Positions 18,404-27,744 are shown, counted from the first letter of the stretch. The stretch is 64,000 nucleotides of DNA from Bacteroidales bacterium (GCA_020636835.1 JACJXC010000005.1:248001-312000); one strand, 5' to 3'. Numbers and translations: made by a program. Notes: a model not told the origin generated them from the sequence alone.

Positions 18404-19318
18404 ATGATGAAAAGATATTTATTTGGTATAGCTTTGATTGTGGCAATAATTCGACCAGGCGTTCTGCAATCGCAATCCATCAGCGATTTACGCATCAACG
18501 AGGTTATGCTGGTAAACCAGTCCAACTACATGGATAACTACGGTAACCGGAGCGCATGGATTGAAATTATGAATTTGGGCTACAACAAAGTAAACATAGC
18601 CAACTGCTACCTCACCGATAACCTGAACGAGCCCAAGAAATACAGAATTCCTTCGGGCGACCCTCTCACTCTAATTCCTTTAAGGCAATTTGTAGTATTC
18701 TTTGCCGATGGAATAACACAGCACGGAGCATCGCACCTGAACTTTACATTGGACAGCACCAAGCGGTTTATTGCACTAATTAGCCCCGATGCCAAGACTA
18801 TACTCGATAGCATAACCATCCCTGCGCTGAAAGCAAACACAACCTACTGCCGCATTCCTGATGGCTCCGACAATTGGACAATTAGCGAAACCACAACACC
18901 AAAATCGACCAACGATGTGTTTACCCAAAAGGTTTCGGCTGGTGAAAAATTCCGCAACTTTGACCCTACGGGCGTTATCATGGCAATATCGGCCATGCTG
19001 GTTGTTTTTTCGGCGCTACTAGTTCTATACCGGATTTTCAGAACCATTGGCAAAATCAACCAAAGAGCCGTAGTACGAAAACAGGAAAAGGCTCAACAAC
19101 CCAAAATTGCAAAAAATGAGGCTGAAACCGAAATATCGGGCGAAGTATTCGCAGCTATTTCCACAGCACTTTACATGCATGAAACCGAGAGCCACGATCG
19201 CGAATCCGAAATAATAACTATCCAAAGGATATCGCGACACTACTCGCCATGGAGTTCAAAATTTTATGGGTTACGGCAAATACCTACACGCACAGTGATG
19301 CATCAACAAAAAAAATAG
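18404..19318 (+). CDS. Lamin-tail domain protein with C-terminal OadG-like gamma-subunit helix
   Basis: A 304-residue protein with an N-terminal signal sequence (about 1-24, ending near LQSQS), an exported lamin-tail (LTD) beta-sandwich domain (about 26-165), one membrane helix (about 191-213) and a charged cytoplasmic tail. LTD hallmarks are DLRINEVMLVN, SAWIEIMNLG and the IPSGDPLTLIPLRQFVVFF region. The helix and following basic segment, LYRIFRTIGKINQRA, resemble the small OadG gamma subunit that holds the decarboxylase complex together. The gene sits exactly where the gamma-subunit gene is expected, between mmdA and the biotin carrier. What the extracytoplasmic LTD binds is unknown. Confidence 0.75.
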   Translation: MMKRYLFGIALIVAIIRPGVLQSQSISDLRINEVMLVNQSNYMDNYGNRSAWIEIMNLGYNKVNIANCYLTDNLNEPKKYRIPSGDPLTLIPLRQFVVFFADGITQHGASHLNFTLDSTKRFIALISPDAKTILDSITIPALKANTTYCRIPDGSDNWTISETTTPKSTNDVFTQKVSAGEKFRNFDPTGVIMAISAMLVVFSALLVLYRIFRTIGKINQRAVVRKQEKAQQPKIAKNEAETEISGEVFAAISTALYMHETESHDRESEIITIQRISRHYSPWSSKFYGLRQIPTRTVMHQQKK

Positions 19319-19367
19319 CGCGGTGCAGAATAAATTTATGTTGAAGGAATAAAATAATAATACTCGA

Positions 19368-19805
19368 ATGAAAGACTTTAAGTTCAAGATAAACGGCAAT
19401 GAATACAATGTACACATTGCCAACGTAGAAGGAAATATCGCAGATTTAGAGGTAAACGGCACTCCATATAAAGTTGAAATGGACAAGGAGCTGAAGCAAA
19501 CCAAAACGCCAAAACTGGTTCGCCCCGAAACAGTTCCCACAACCGACGCCCACCCCGCAGTCGCAAAAACAGCAAGCCCCGGATCGGCCACATCGGGAGC
19601 TATAAAAACGCCGCTACCCGGAGTAATCCTCGACGTGCTTGTACAACCCGGCGATGTTGTTAAGGTGGGGCAACGCCTGCTTGTTCTGGAAGCCATGAAA
19701 ATGGAGAACAACATCGACTCCGATAAGGAAGGGAAAGTAATTGAGGTTAAGGTTCGCAAAGGCGACTCGGTACTGGAAGGTGATGCACTCATAATTATAG
19801 GCTAA
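19368..19805 (+). CDS. Biotin carboxyl carrier subunit of methylmalonyl-CoA decarboxylase
   Basis: A 145-residue protein. It has an N-terminal beta-rich segment (1-45), a Pro/Ala/Thr-rich flexible linker (about 50-75) and a C-terminal biotinyl domain (about 78-145). The biotin attachment motif is EAMKMEN with Lys 111, about 35 residues from the C-terminus as usual; TPLPGVILDVLVQPGD is the start of the lipoyl/biotinyl fold. It carries the carboxyl group from MmdA to the membrane subunit. The stop codon is two bases before the oadB-type start, so the two are tightly coupled. Confidence 0.93.
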   Translation: MKDFKFKINGNEYNVHIANVEGNIADLEVNGTPYKVEMDKELKQTKTPKLVRPETVPTTDAHPAVAKTASPGSATSGAIKTPLPGVILDVLVQPGDVVKVGQRLLVLEAMKMENNIDSDKEGKVIEVKVRKGDSVLEGDALIIIG

Positions 19806-19807
19806 CC

Positions 19808-20968
19808 ATGGAAAATACAGGATTTTTCTCATTTCTGCTGGATAATTTAAGCCAATTCTATTCCTACACCGGATTTGCCAATTTTACCCTTGGGCACGGT
19901 ATTATGATTGCAATAGGATTGATTTTTATCTATCTGGCCATAGCAAAGGAGTACGAGCCAATGCTACTAGTTCCAATTGGGTTTGGAATTATAGTTGGAA
20001 ACATCCCATTTATGCCCGGCTACCAACTAGGTGTTTATGAGGATGGTAGCGTAATGAACTATCTATACTTTGGAGTGCTCAAAGGGGTTTACCCTCCTCT
20101 AATATTTCTGGGAATTGGTGCTATGACCGACTTTAGCGCGTTAATATCCAATCCTAAGCTTATGCTTATTGGAGCAGCAGCCCAATTCGGCATCTTTGGT
20201 GCTTATATTGCCGCTCTATTTTTCGGATTCTCGCCCGAGGAAGCTGGAGCAATAGGAATTATTGGTGGAGCCGATGGGCCTACAGCGATATTCCTATCAT
20301 CGCGGTTGGCACCCGAGCTTATGGGGGCAATTGCCATTTCGGCATATTCGTACATGGCCCTGGTTCCTGTAATCCAACCGCCTATCATGAAACTGCTAAC
20401 CAGCAAAAAGGAACGGGTTATCCGGATGAAAGCACCACGCCAAGTTACCAAACTGGAAAAAATACTATTCCCTATTGTTGGATTACTTTTAACTACATTT
20501 ATTGTACCCTCGGGCTTGCCCCTACTCGGCATGCTATTCTTCGGAAATCTACTTAAGGAGAGCACCGTTACCAAGCGCTTGGCCGACACCGCCAAGGGGC
20601 CTCTCATCGATATCGTAACCATCCTTATCGGGCTAACAGTGGGCGCATCGACCCAGGCCACTACCTTTCTTACCCCAAAATCAATATTCATCTTTATTCT
20701 TGGGGCAACATCATTTGTAGTGGCAACCACAACCGGAGTTCTTTTTGTGAAATTCCTCAACCTTTTCCTAAAGGAAGGACGCAAAATAAACCCCCTTATT
20801 GGAAACGCCGGAGTTTCGGCAGTACCCGACAGTGCAAGGGTTTCGCAGGTTGTGGGACTGGAATACGATAAAACCAACTATTTGCTAATGCACGCCATGG
20901 GCCCGAACGTAGCTGGGGTAATTGGTAGTGCGGTAGCCGCAGGGATCCTGCTCAGCTTCCTATCGTAG
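19808..20968 (+). CDS. Sodium-translocating decarboxylase beta subunit
   Basis: A 386-residue polytopic membrane protein of the OadB/MmdB/GcdB family. It has the conserved GGADGPTAIFLSS segment, whose Asp is essential for sodium translocation in the family, and the C-terminal NAGVSAVPDSARV and MGPNVAGVIGSAV motifs. It decarboxylates carboxybiotin and exports sodium, giving the cell an ion gradient from propionate formation. It is last in the operon and is followed by a strong terminator. Confidence 0.95.
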   Translation: MENTGFFSFLLDNLSQFYSYTGFANFTLGHGIMIAIGLIFIYLAIAKEYEPMLLVPIGFGIIVGNIPFMPGYQLGVYEDGSVMNYLYFGVLKGVYPPLIFLGIGAMTDFSALISNPKLMLIGAAAQFGIFGAYIAALFFGFSPEEAGAIGIIGGADGPTAIFLSSRLAPELMGAIAISAYSYMALVPVIQPPIMKLLTSKKERVIRMKAPRQVTKLEKILFPIVGLLLTTFIVPSGLPLLGMLFFGNLLKESTVTKRLADTAKGPLIDIVTILIGLTVGASTQATTFLTPKSIFIFILGATSFVVATTTGVLFVKFLNLFLKEGRKINPLIGNAGVSAVPDSARVSQVVGLEYDKTNYLLMHAMGPNVAGVIGSAVAAGILLSFLS

Positions 20969-20996
20969 TAGAATAGATTATTTGAATACTCCAAAG

Positions 20997-21027
20997 GGTG
21001 TCTCTACCATAGAGACACCTTTTTTTT
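20997..21027 (+). terminator. Intrinsic terminator of the decarboxylase operon
   Basis: A 9-bp perfect stem GGTGTCTCT/AGAGACACC with a 5-base loop is followed by eight T residues, 28 bases after the stop codon. Confidence 0.9.
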
Positions 21028-21075
21028 GCACCAAACCAGCACTGAAAAGAACTTTTTCCCAAACAATTGAACTGC

Positions 21076-21106
21076 TTTAGATATTTACAATTAAAACCTA
21101 ACTTTG
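21076..21106 (+). promoter_or_regulatory. Candidate promoter of the 5'-nucleotidase gene
   Basis: A perfect -7 box TAACTTTG at 21099-21106 is preceded at 19 bases by TTTA at 21076-21079, one mismatch from TTTG. The position implies a transcription start near 21113. This rules out the in-frame TTG at 21104 and supports the ATG at 21137. Confidence 0.5.
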
Positions 21107-21136
21107 CAGTCCACTTTTTTAATCCATAGAGGTAAT

Positions 21137-22912
21137 ATGAAGTACATACGATTGTCCATAGTATCGATAGTTTTCGTACTAATCACCACGCTAACATTCG
21201 CACAAAGCAATGTAACCATAAAAATACTGCAAACCAGCGATGTGCATGGCGCCATCTTTCCGTACGATTTTATCAGAAATAAGCCCATGGAATCGAGCCT
21301 GGCCAACGCCTACACCTACATCCAACAGGAACGGGGCAACAACTCGCAGGAAGTTATACTACTCGATAACGGCGACATACTGCAAGGACAACCGCCAGTT
21401 TACTTCTCGAACTTTGTGGATAGCACCAAGCCCAACCTTGCCGCACGCGTGTTTAACTACATGAACTACGATGCCGCAACCATAGGCAACCACGATATTG
21501 AGGCTGGCCCTACCGTTTACCGCGCCATCGAACGAGAACTTAAAATGCCATGGATGGCCGCAAACGCCATCAACACCAAAACAGGGAAACCCGCATTTGC
21601 CCCATATACCATAATCACCCGCAAAGGCGTTAAAGTAGCCGTAATAGGGCTAACCTCGCCAGGAATTCCCCACTGGCTCCCCAAAGCGTTTTGGCCCGAC
21701 ATGTATTTTGACGACATGATTACTACCGCAAAACAATGGGTTGAATATATTCAGAAGAATGAAAAGCCCCACATCATCGTTGGGCTATTCCACTCCGGCC
21801 ACGACGCCACCTACAGCGGAGCATCGGCCAGCGAACCCCGAAACGAAAACGCATCACTACTGGTTGCCCAACAAGTTCCAGGCTTCGACGTTGTGCTTAT
21901 TGGACACGACCACGATAAACTCTGCAAAAAATTCGCAAATGTTAATGGCGACTCCGTGCTGGTAATGGATCCCACATCGGGCGCAAAGCTATTATCGCAG
22001 GCAACTATCAATATCAATTTAGATAAAAATGGGAACCTGCTCAGCAAAACCGTTAAAGGAGAATTGGTTGAAACCAACCAGTTTGAAGCCAACGCCGAGT
22101 TTATGTCCACCTTCAAAACCGACTACCAACGTGTGGCAGAGTTTGTTAAACGCCCCATCGGCGAGTTCACCCAAACCATCAGCAGCGCCAATGCGTACTT
22201 TGGACCATCGGCTTTTATCGATTTTATCCATACGGCACAATTGGAGCTAGCCCACTCCGACATTTCGTTTGTTGCCCCACTATCGTTTGTTTCCACCATA
22301 AAAAGCGGAACCATAACCGTTAGCGATATGTTTAAACTGTACCGGTTCGAGAATTTCCTATACACAATGGCCCTTACCGGCAAAGAGGTTGACGGTTTCC
22401 TTGAACACTCGGCCTCGCTATGGTTTAACACCATGACAAGCACCACCGACCACCTAATAAAGTTTAAAATCAACCCCGACGGCAGTATTGCCACCGATAG
22501 CCAGGGGAAAACACAACTCAGCGCCAATTTTTACAACTTCGACTCGGCTGCCGGAATTATCTACACCGTAGATGTTTCGAAACCCGATGGCGACAAAGTA
22601 ACCATCCTCAGCATGGCCGATGGGTCGGCATTTAACGAGGACAAAACCTACTCCGTGGCCATAAACTCATACCGGGGCAACGGCGGTGGCGGCCATTTAA
22701 CTAAGGGCAGCGGAATAGCTCCCGAGGATCTGTCCGCAAGAATTAAATCGTCCACCGAAAAGGATTTGCGGTTCTACATTATGAACTATATTGAGCAAAA
22801 GAAAACAATTACACCAGCTAGCCTCAATAGTTGGAAGATTATTCCAGAGGAATGGGCAAGCCAGGGAATTGCTCGCGACAAAAAACTACTTTTTCCATCA
22901 AACAACAATTAA
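21137..22912 (+). CDS. Exported 5'-nucleotidase/UDP-sugar hydrolase family phosphoesterase
   Basis: A 591-residue protein starting at the ATG at 21137, with AGAGG about six bases upstream and a signal peptide ending near TLTFAQS. The N-terminal calcineurin-like phosphoesterase domain (about 22-290) shows the binuclear metal motifs QTSDVHG, DNGDILQG, GNHDIE, GLFHSGHD and GHDHD. The C-terminal 5'-nucleotidase domain (about 325-540) includes a Gly-rich YRGNGGGGHL stretch. Enzymes of this family dephosphorylate nucleotides or UDP-sugars in the periplasm. Exact substrate preference (UshA, 2',3'-cyclic phosphodiesterase or nucleotidase) cannot be told from sequence. It is five bases upstream of queE and probably cotranscribed. 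Confidence 0.88.
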   Translation: MKYIRLSIVSIVFVLITTLTFAQSNVTIKILQTSDVHGAIFPYDFIRNKPMESSLANAYTYIQQERGNNSQEVILLDNGDILQGQPPVYFSNFVDSTKPNLAARVFNYMNYDAATIGNHDIEAGPTVYRAIERELKMPWMAANAINTKTGKPAFAPYTIITRKGVKVAVIGLTSPGIPHWLPKAFWPDMYFDDMITTAKQWVEYIQKNEKPHIIVGLFHSGHDATYSGASASEPRNENASLLVAQQVPGFDVVLIGHDHDKLCKKFANVNGDSVLVMDPTSGAKLLSQATININLDKNGNLLSKTVKGELVETNQFEANAEFMSTFKTDYQRVAEFVKRPIGEFTQTISSANAYFGPSAFIDFIHTAQLELAHSDISFVAPLSFVSTIKSGTITVSDMFKLYRFENFLYTMALTGKEVDGFLEHSASLWFNTMTSTTDHLIKFKINPDGSIATDSQGKTQLSANFYNFDSAAGIIYTVDVSKPDGDKVTILSMADGSAFNEDKTYSVAINSYRGNGGGGHLTKGSGIAPEDLSARIKSSTEKDLRFYIMNYIEQKKTITPASLNSWKIIPEEWASQGIARDKKLLFPSNNN

Positions 22913-22917
22913 CTGCA

Positions 22918-23553
22918 ATGAGTTTTAACAACACCATAAAACAATTCGACTCGGGCAAAACGCTGCCGCTAGTGGAAGAGTTCTACACGCTACAAGGCGA
23001 AGGGTTTCAGACCGGGCGTGCAGCCTACTTCATCCGCATTGGAGGATGCGATGTGGGATGTGCGTGGTGCGATTCGCGCTTTTCGTGGAATCCAGAATCG
23101 TTCCCCCCAGTAAAAGTTGACGAAATAGTGGAACGGGCGGCCTCATACCCTGCCAAAGCGGTTGTTGTTACTGGTGGCGAGCCGAGCCTCTACCCCTTAG
23201 ACTACCTGTGCACCGAGTTGAAAAAAAGAGGCGTGCAAACATTTGTTGAAACATCGGGAGCACACCCACTATCGGGGCAATGGGACTGGATCTGCCTATC
23301 GCCCAAACGCCAGCAGCCACCAGTGGACTCCATCCACATGAAGGCCGATGAGCTAAAAGTGATAATCACCAAGCCCGAAGACCTGGATTGGGCTGAAGAA
23401 AATGCGGAATTGGTAAAATCGAGCTGCGTGCTATTCCTCCAGCCCGAGTGGAGCGTTTACGAAAAAATTGTACCCGTTATTGTTGACTACATCATGCAAA
23501 ACCCAAAGTGGAGGATATCGTTGCAAGCCCACAAATTCATGCATATACCCTAA
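22918..23553 (+). CDS. queE: 7-carboxy-7-deazaguanine synthase, radical SAM
   Basis: A 211-residue protein starting at ATG 22918, just after the nucleotidase stop; the longer frame overlapping the nucleotidase is not used. The radical-SAM cysteines are in GGCDVGCAWCD (CxxxCxxC), preceded by the QueE-typical EEFYTLQGEGFQTG. VVTGGEPSLYP supplies the SAM-contacting GGEP motif, and SPKRQQPP lies mid-protein. It converts 6-carboxytetrahydropterin to 7-carboxy-7-deazaguanine in queuosine biosynthesis. Other que genes are not in the window. The short length is typical of the minimal QueE forms. Confidence 0.9.
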   Translation: MSFNNTIKQFDSGKTLPLVEEFYTLQGEGFQTGRAAYFIRIGGCDVGCAWCDSRFSWNPESFPPVKVDEIVERAASYPAKAVVVTGGEPSLYPLDYLCTELKKRGVQTFVETSGAHPLSGQWDWICLSPKRQQPPVDSIHMKADELKVIITKPEDLDWAEENAELVKSSCVLFLQPEWSVYEKIVPVIVDYIMQNPKWRISLQAHKFMHIP

Positions 23554-23636
23554 AAGTTTATCAAATCGCCAGAATAACTCTTTCATAAAAATGGAATAGA
23601 AGTCCATCTAAAATGGTTTGGATAGTTCCTTTATGT

Positions 23637-23685
23637 CTTTTCTTTGAGTAACTTCGTAATTTACTTTGGGTAGTTTTGTGGTTAA
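23637..23685. repeat. Half copy of the CTTTG/ACCACAAA repeat family
   Basis: CTTTTCTTTGAGTAACTTCG...TTTTGTGGTTAA resembles the right arm of the inverted repeat at 2878-2927. It includes TAGTTTTG (23671-23678), a perfect match to the -7 promoter consensus, 50 bases upstream of the PorE-like gene, so it may have been recruited as a promoter. Confidence 0.4.
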
Positions 23686-23728
23686 TTTTTTAACCCGTTT
23701 AAATAGGTAAATCTACAATTCGTTCCGG

Positions 23729-25651
23729 ATGAAAAAGAAAATCATTTTAACGCTTTTAATACTATTCCCATTGTTAGTTGTTGCGCAAACTAAGAAACCG
23801 CTAAGCGTAAACAACCGCCGAGCCATAGAGAACTACAATAAAGCGCTAAAACACTACGACCGGTACGATTACATTGAAGCACTCCGGCTATTGCGCGAAA
23901 GCATACGCATCGAGCCCAAGTTCATTGAGGCATACCTGGTTACATCACAAACCTACTACATGATGAACAATATTCCCGGGGCCATTGAAAGCATCGAGAA
24001 AGCCATTGCCATCGATCCTCAGTTCTATCCACGGGCGTATTACACCTTGGGTCGGTTCCTCCTCCAAATCGGAGAATATCAGCAGGCCAAGGCGAAACTG
24101 GAGCATTACCTAACATTAAAGGATAAATCGAAAAACTTAGAAAAATCGGCACACGAATCCATTGAACGATGCGTTTACGCCATAAACGCCATGGCAAACC
24201 CAGTTCCGTACAACCCCATTAATCTGGGATCGAACCTCAATACCGACTTAAACGAGTACTGGCCAAGCCTTTCGGTTGATGAAAAAACTCTGGTGTACAC
24301 CGTTCGGTTGCCCAAATCCGCCAATACCGGGATAAAGGACACCAAATGGCAAGAGGACTTCTATATCAGTACCCAAACCAGTTCAAACCAGTGGAGCCAA
24401 GGAATACCCCTAGGAGCACCCCTAAACACGCCCATTAACGAAGGAGCCCAAGCTCTATCGGCCGATGGGAGAACTATGTACTACACCATCTGTAGCGGGG
24501 TTTGCAACCTTTACACATCGGTAATGCAGAGCAATGGCACTTGGGCTGCACCCGTAAAACTTCCTCCACAGATAAACAATCCCCGAACTTCCGAAAAACA
24601 ACCATCGATATCGCCCGATGGCAAAACACTATACTTTGTAAGCAACCGCCCGGGAGGGCTGGGAGGCTTCGATATTTGGAAGTCGGACAAAAACCCCGAT
24701 GGCACATGGGACAATGCGGTAAATATGGGCGAACCCGTAAATTCCCCCGGCGATGAGCAGTCGCCATTCATCCATTTCGACAACCAAACACTATACTTCG
24801 CATCCAATGGGCACATGGGAATGGGTAGCATGGATATTTTCATTTCGCGGCTCGACTCCTCGGGAAAGTGGGGAACCCCGCAAAATTTCGGATACCCAAT
24901 TAACACACATAAAAGCGAGGAAGGACTTATTGTTAACGCAAAAGGCACCATAGCCTACTACTCCACCGACATCATCCCCGAACGGGGACGCGACATCTTC
25001 ACCTTCACACTGTACCCCGAAATTCAACCCATACCCACCTCGTACGTTACCGGAATTGTGAAAGACAGCAAAACCCTACGCCCCCTGACAGCACAGGTAT
25101 CGCTGGTCGACTTATCGACCCAAAAAGAACTAATGCACACAACCACACCAACCGATGGGAAATTTCTAGTTTGCCTCCCCACCAACAAATCGTACGGACT
25201 ATTCGCCTCGGCGCCAAACTACCTATTCCACTCGGAACATTTCGATTTAAAAGGAGTTTTCACCTTCGACAAACCCTACCATCTCGAAATTCTACTTAAC
25301 CCAATTGATAAGGACGAGGTTTTGGTACTGCGCAACATATTCTTTGCACTCGACTCATACGAACTACAACCCGAATCGACAGTGGAACTCGACAAACTGG
25401 TTACACTCCTCCTGCAAAACCCGAACATCAAAATAGAGATAGGTGGACATACCGACAACCTGGGAAGCGATGAGTACAACCAACAACTTTCCGAGAATAG
25501 GGCAAAATCGGTAGCCGAGTATTTAATATCCAAGCAGGTGGAGTCGAGCCGAGTAAAATGGGTTGGTTACGGCGAAACTCGCCCGTTAACCAACAACTCC
25601 ACCCCCGAGGGACGAGCTCAGAATAGAAGAACTGAAGTTAAAATACTTTAA
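23729..25651 (+). CDS. PorE-like envelope protein: TPR, PD40 beta-propeller, carboxypeptidase-regulatory and OmpA domains
   Basis: A 640-residue exported protein with a signal peptide (residues 1-19, ending LLVVAQ, no lipobox Cys). Domains in order: TPR repeats (about 28-150), PD40/WD40-like propeller blades (about 165-430, with SPDGKTLYFVSNRPGG typical of this group), a carboxypeptidase-regulatory-like beta sandwich (about 437-520) and an OmpA C-terminal peptidoglycan-binding domain (about 530-640, with GGHTDNLGSDEYN and NQQLSENRA). This is the order described for PorE, a periplasmic type IX secretion component anchored to peptidoglycan, but Bacteroidota often have several paralogs of this design. 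No other T9SS gene is nearby, so a specific PorE role is unproven. Confidence 0.8.
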   Translation: MKKKIILTLLILFPLLVVAQTKKPLSVNNRRAIENYNKALKHYDRYDYIEALRLLRESIRIEPKFIEAYLVTSQTYYMMNNIPGAIESIEKAIAIDPQFYPRAYYTLGRFLLQIGEYQQAKAKLEHYLTLKDKSKNLEKSAHESIERCVYAINAMANPVPYNPINLGSNLNTDLNEYWPSLSVDEKTLVYTVRLPKSANTGIKDTKWQEDFYISTQTSSNQWSQGIPLGAPLNTPINEGAQALSADGRTMYYTICSGVCNLYTSVMQSNGTWAAPVKLPPQINNPRTSEKQPSISPDGKTLYFVSNRPGGLGGFDIWKSDKNPDGTWDNAVNMGEPVNSPGDEQSPFIHFDNQTLYFASNGHMGMGSMDIFISRLDSSGKWGTPQNFGYPINTHKSEEGLIVNAKGTIAYYSTDIIPERGRDIFTFTLYPEIQPIPTSYVTGIVKDSKTLRPLTAQVSLVDLSTQKELMHTTTPTDGKFLVCLPTNKSYGLFASAPNYLFHSEHFDLKGVFTFDKPYHLEILLNPIDKDEVLVLRNIFFALDSYELQPESTVELDKLVTLLLQNPNIKIEIGGHTDNLGSDEYNQQLSENRAKSVAEYLISKQVESSRVKWVGYGETRPLTNNSTPEGRAQNRRTEVKIL

Positions 25652-25797
25652 TTTTTCGATTTGCCGATTGAATAAGGGAAAATTTTCCCCTCAATTGTTG
25701 TATCATAACGAATTAGGGCTTAATTTCGCACAACAATGTTACTACAATTAATTTACTGTATTTTAACAACTTAACAAGTGTAAATCCGAACAAAAGA

Positions 25798-27690
25798 ATG
25801 AGAAAATGGCGTATTGAGGATTCTGCCGAGATGTACAACATCAACGGCTGGGGAGTAAGCTACTTCTCCATCAATAAGGATGGAAACGTAGTGGTTACTC
25901 CCAAAAACAACGGAGTTGAAATAGATCTCCGTCAACTTGTTGACGAACTTCAAATTCGCGATGTTTCTGCTCCAATGCTGATTCGATTTACCGATATTCT
26001 CGATAATCGAATTGAGGATATGTCGCGTTCATTCAAGGTAGCAGCCGAAGAGTACGACTATAAAGGGCAGAACTTTATCATATACCCAATAAAGGTAAAC
26101 CAAATGCGACCGGTGGTTGAGGAGATTGTCAACCACGGAAAAAAATTCAATATTGGACTCGAAGCCGGATCAAAACCAGAACTGCATGCGGTTATAGCCA
26201 GCAATCCCCACAACGAGTCGCTTATTATATGCAACGGGTACAAGGATGAGGACTATATTGAACTAGCCCTACTGGCTCAAAAAATGGGCAAAAAGATATT
26301 CTTAGTTGTTGAAAAAATGAATGAGTTGCGACTCATCTCAAAAGTTGCGCAACGATTGAAAATAAAGCCCAACCTAGGCATTCGAATTAAGCTGGCCAGC
26401 TCGGGCAGTGGGAAATGGGAGGACTCCGGGGGTGATGTCAGCAAGTTTGGCTTAACCTCGAGTGAACTCCTGCAAGCCCTAGATTTCTTGGAAAACAACG
26501 ATTTAAAGGATTCGCTAAAACTGGTTCACTTCCATATCGGAAGCCAAGTTACAAAGATCCGCCGTATTAAAATTGCGCTTCGCGAGGCATCGCAATTCTA
26601 CATCCAACTGCACCAATTGGGGTTCAAAATTGAGTTTGTTGATATTGGTGGCGGACTTGGAGTAGATTACGATGGTACACGCTCGTCGAGTAGCGAAAGC
26701 AGCATAAACTACAGCCTACAGGAATACGTGAACGACTCGGTATCGACCATGGTTGATGCCAGCGACAAGAATGGCATCCCCCACCCCAACATTATTACCG
26801 AGTCGGGGCGATCGTTAACAGCCCACCACTCCGTGCTCATATTCGAAGTTCTTGAAACCTCATCGCTCCCCACCTGGACCGAAGATGAAGAGGTTACGGA
26901 GAATGATCACGAGCTGGTTCAGGAACTCTACCAGCTTTGGGAAAAGTTAAATCAACCCAGAATGCTGGAGAGCTGGCATGATGCACAGCAGATAAGGGAA
27001 GAGGCTCTGGATTTGTTCAGCTTGGGTTTGCTCGATTTAAAAACCCGCGCCCAGATTGAACGGTTGTTCTGGTCCATTGCCAAGGAAATTCATCAAATTA
27101 CATCGGCCGTAAAACATGTCCCCGATGAGTTCAGGGTTTTACCTAAATTGCTATCTGACAAATATTTCTGCAATTTCTCATTATTCCAATCGCTACCGGA
27201 TACCTGGGCTATCGATCAGATATTTCCCATCATGCCCATTCAGCGCCTCAACGAGAAACCCGACAGAGCTGCAACCCTACAGGACATCACCTGCGATTCC
27301 GATGGCAAAATCGACAACTTTATATCGACCAAAAATATATCGTACTACCTGCCTGTGCACTCCTTAAAAACAACGGACTCGTACTATATCGGCGTATTCC
27401 TTGTGGGTGCCTATCAGGAAATTCTGGGCGATTTGCACAACCTGTTTGGCGATACCAATGCGGTACACGTATCGGTTACAGACAAGGGCTATGAGATAGA
27501 TCAAATAATTGATGGTGAAACAGTTGCCGAGGTGCTCGAGTACGTTCAGTATAATCCCAAAAAGATGGTGCGTTCACTGGAAACATGGGTAACATCTTCG
27601 GTTAAGGCCGGCGTTATATCGTCGAAGGAAGGAAAAGAATTCCTTTCGAACTATCGCTCCGGGCTCTACGGCTACACGTACCTTGAGTAA
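25798..27690 (+). CDS. speA: Biosynthetic arginine decarboxylase
   Basis: A 630-residue fold-III PLP enzyme of the normal SpeA length. It has an N-terminal TIM barrel with the PLP Lys in IIYPIKVNQM (Lys 99), followed by GLEAGSKPEL, LVHFHIGSQ and FVDIGGGLGVDYDG, which bind PLP phosphate. A helical insertion typical of SpeA follows, then a C-terminal beta domain. It makes agmatine from arginine for polyamine synthesis in the cytoplasm. It starts with ATG after an AT-rich leader, and a strong bidirectional terminator follows 22 bases after the stop. Agmatine-processing genes are not in the window. Confidence 0.95.
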   Translation: MRKWRIEDSAEMYNINGWGVSYFSINKDGNVVVTPKNNGVEIDLRQLVDELQIRDVSAPMLIRFTDILDNRIEDMSRSFKVAAEEYDYKGQNFIIYPIKVNQMRPVVEEIVNHGKKFNIGLEAGSKPELHAVIASNPHNESLIICNGYKDEDYIELALLAQKMGKKIFLVVEKMNELRLISKVAQRLKIKPNLGIRIKLASSGSGKWEDSGGDVSKFGLTSSELLQALDFLENNDLKDSLKLVHFHIGSQVTKIRRIKIALREASQFYIQLHQLGFKIEFVDIGGGLGVDYDGTRSSSSESSINYSLQEYVNDSVSTMVDASDKNGIPHPNIITESGRSLTAHHSVLIFEVLETSSLPTWTEDEEVTENDHELVQELYQLWEKLNQPRMLESWHDAQQIREEALDLFSLGLLDLKTRAQIERLFWSIAKEIHQITSAVKHVPDEFRVLPKLLSDKYFCNFSLFQSLPDTWAIDQIFPIMPIQRLNEKPDRAATLQDITCDSDGKIDNFISTKNISYYLPVHSLKTTDSYYIGVFLVGAYQEILGDLHNLFGDTNAVHVSVTDKGYEIDQIIDGETVAEVLEYVQYNPKKMVRSLETWVTSSVKAGVISSKEGKEFLSNYRSGLYGYTYLE

Positions 27691-27712
27691 ACCTATCGCA
27701 ATATGCTATAAC

Positions 27713-27744
27713 AAAAGGGCTGCAATTTGATATGCAGCCCTTTT
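27713..27744. terminator. Bidirectional intrinsic terminator
   Basis: A perfect 12-bp stem AAAAGGGCTGCA/TGCAGCCCTTTT with an 8-base loop lies between the convergent speA and TlpA-like genes; A and T runs on both sides serve both directions. Confidence 0.92.

Noticed and set aside
20203..20877. 224-codon minus-strand frame opposite the beta subunit of the decarboxylase
   Set aside because: Shadow of a strongly conserved gene; rich in Ser/Arg/Pro with no domain.
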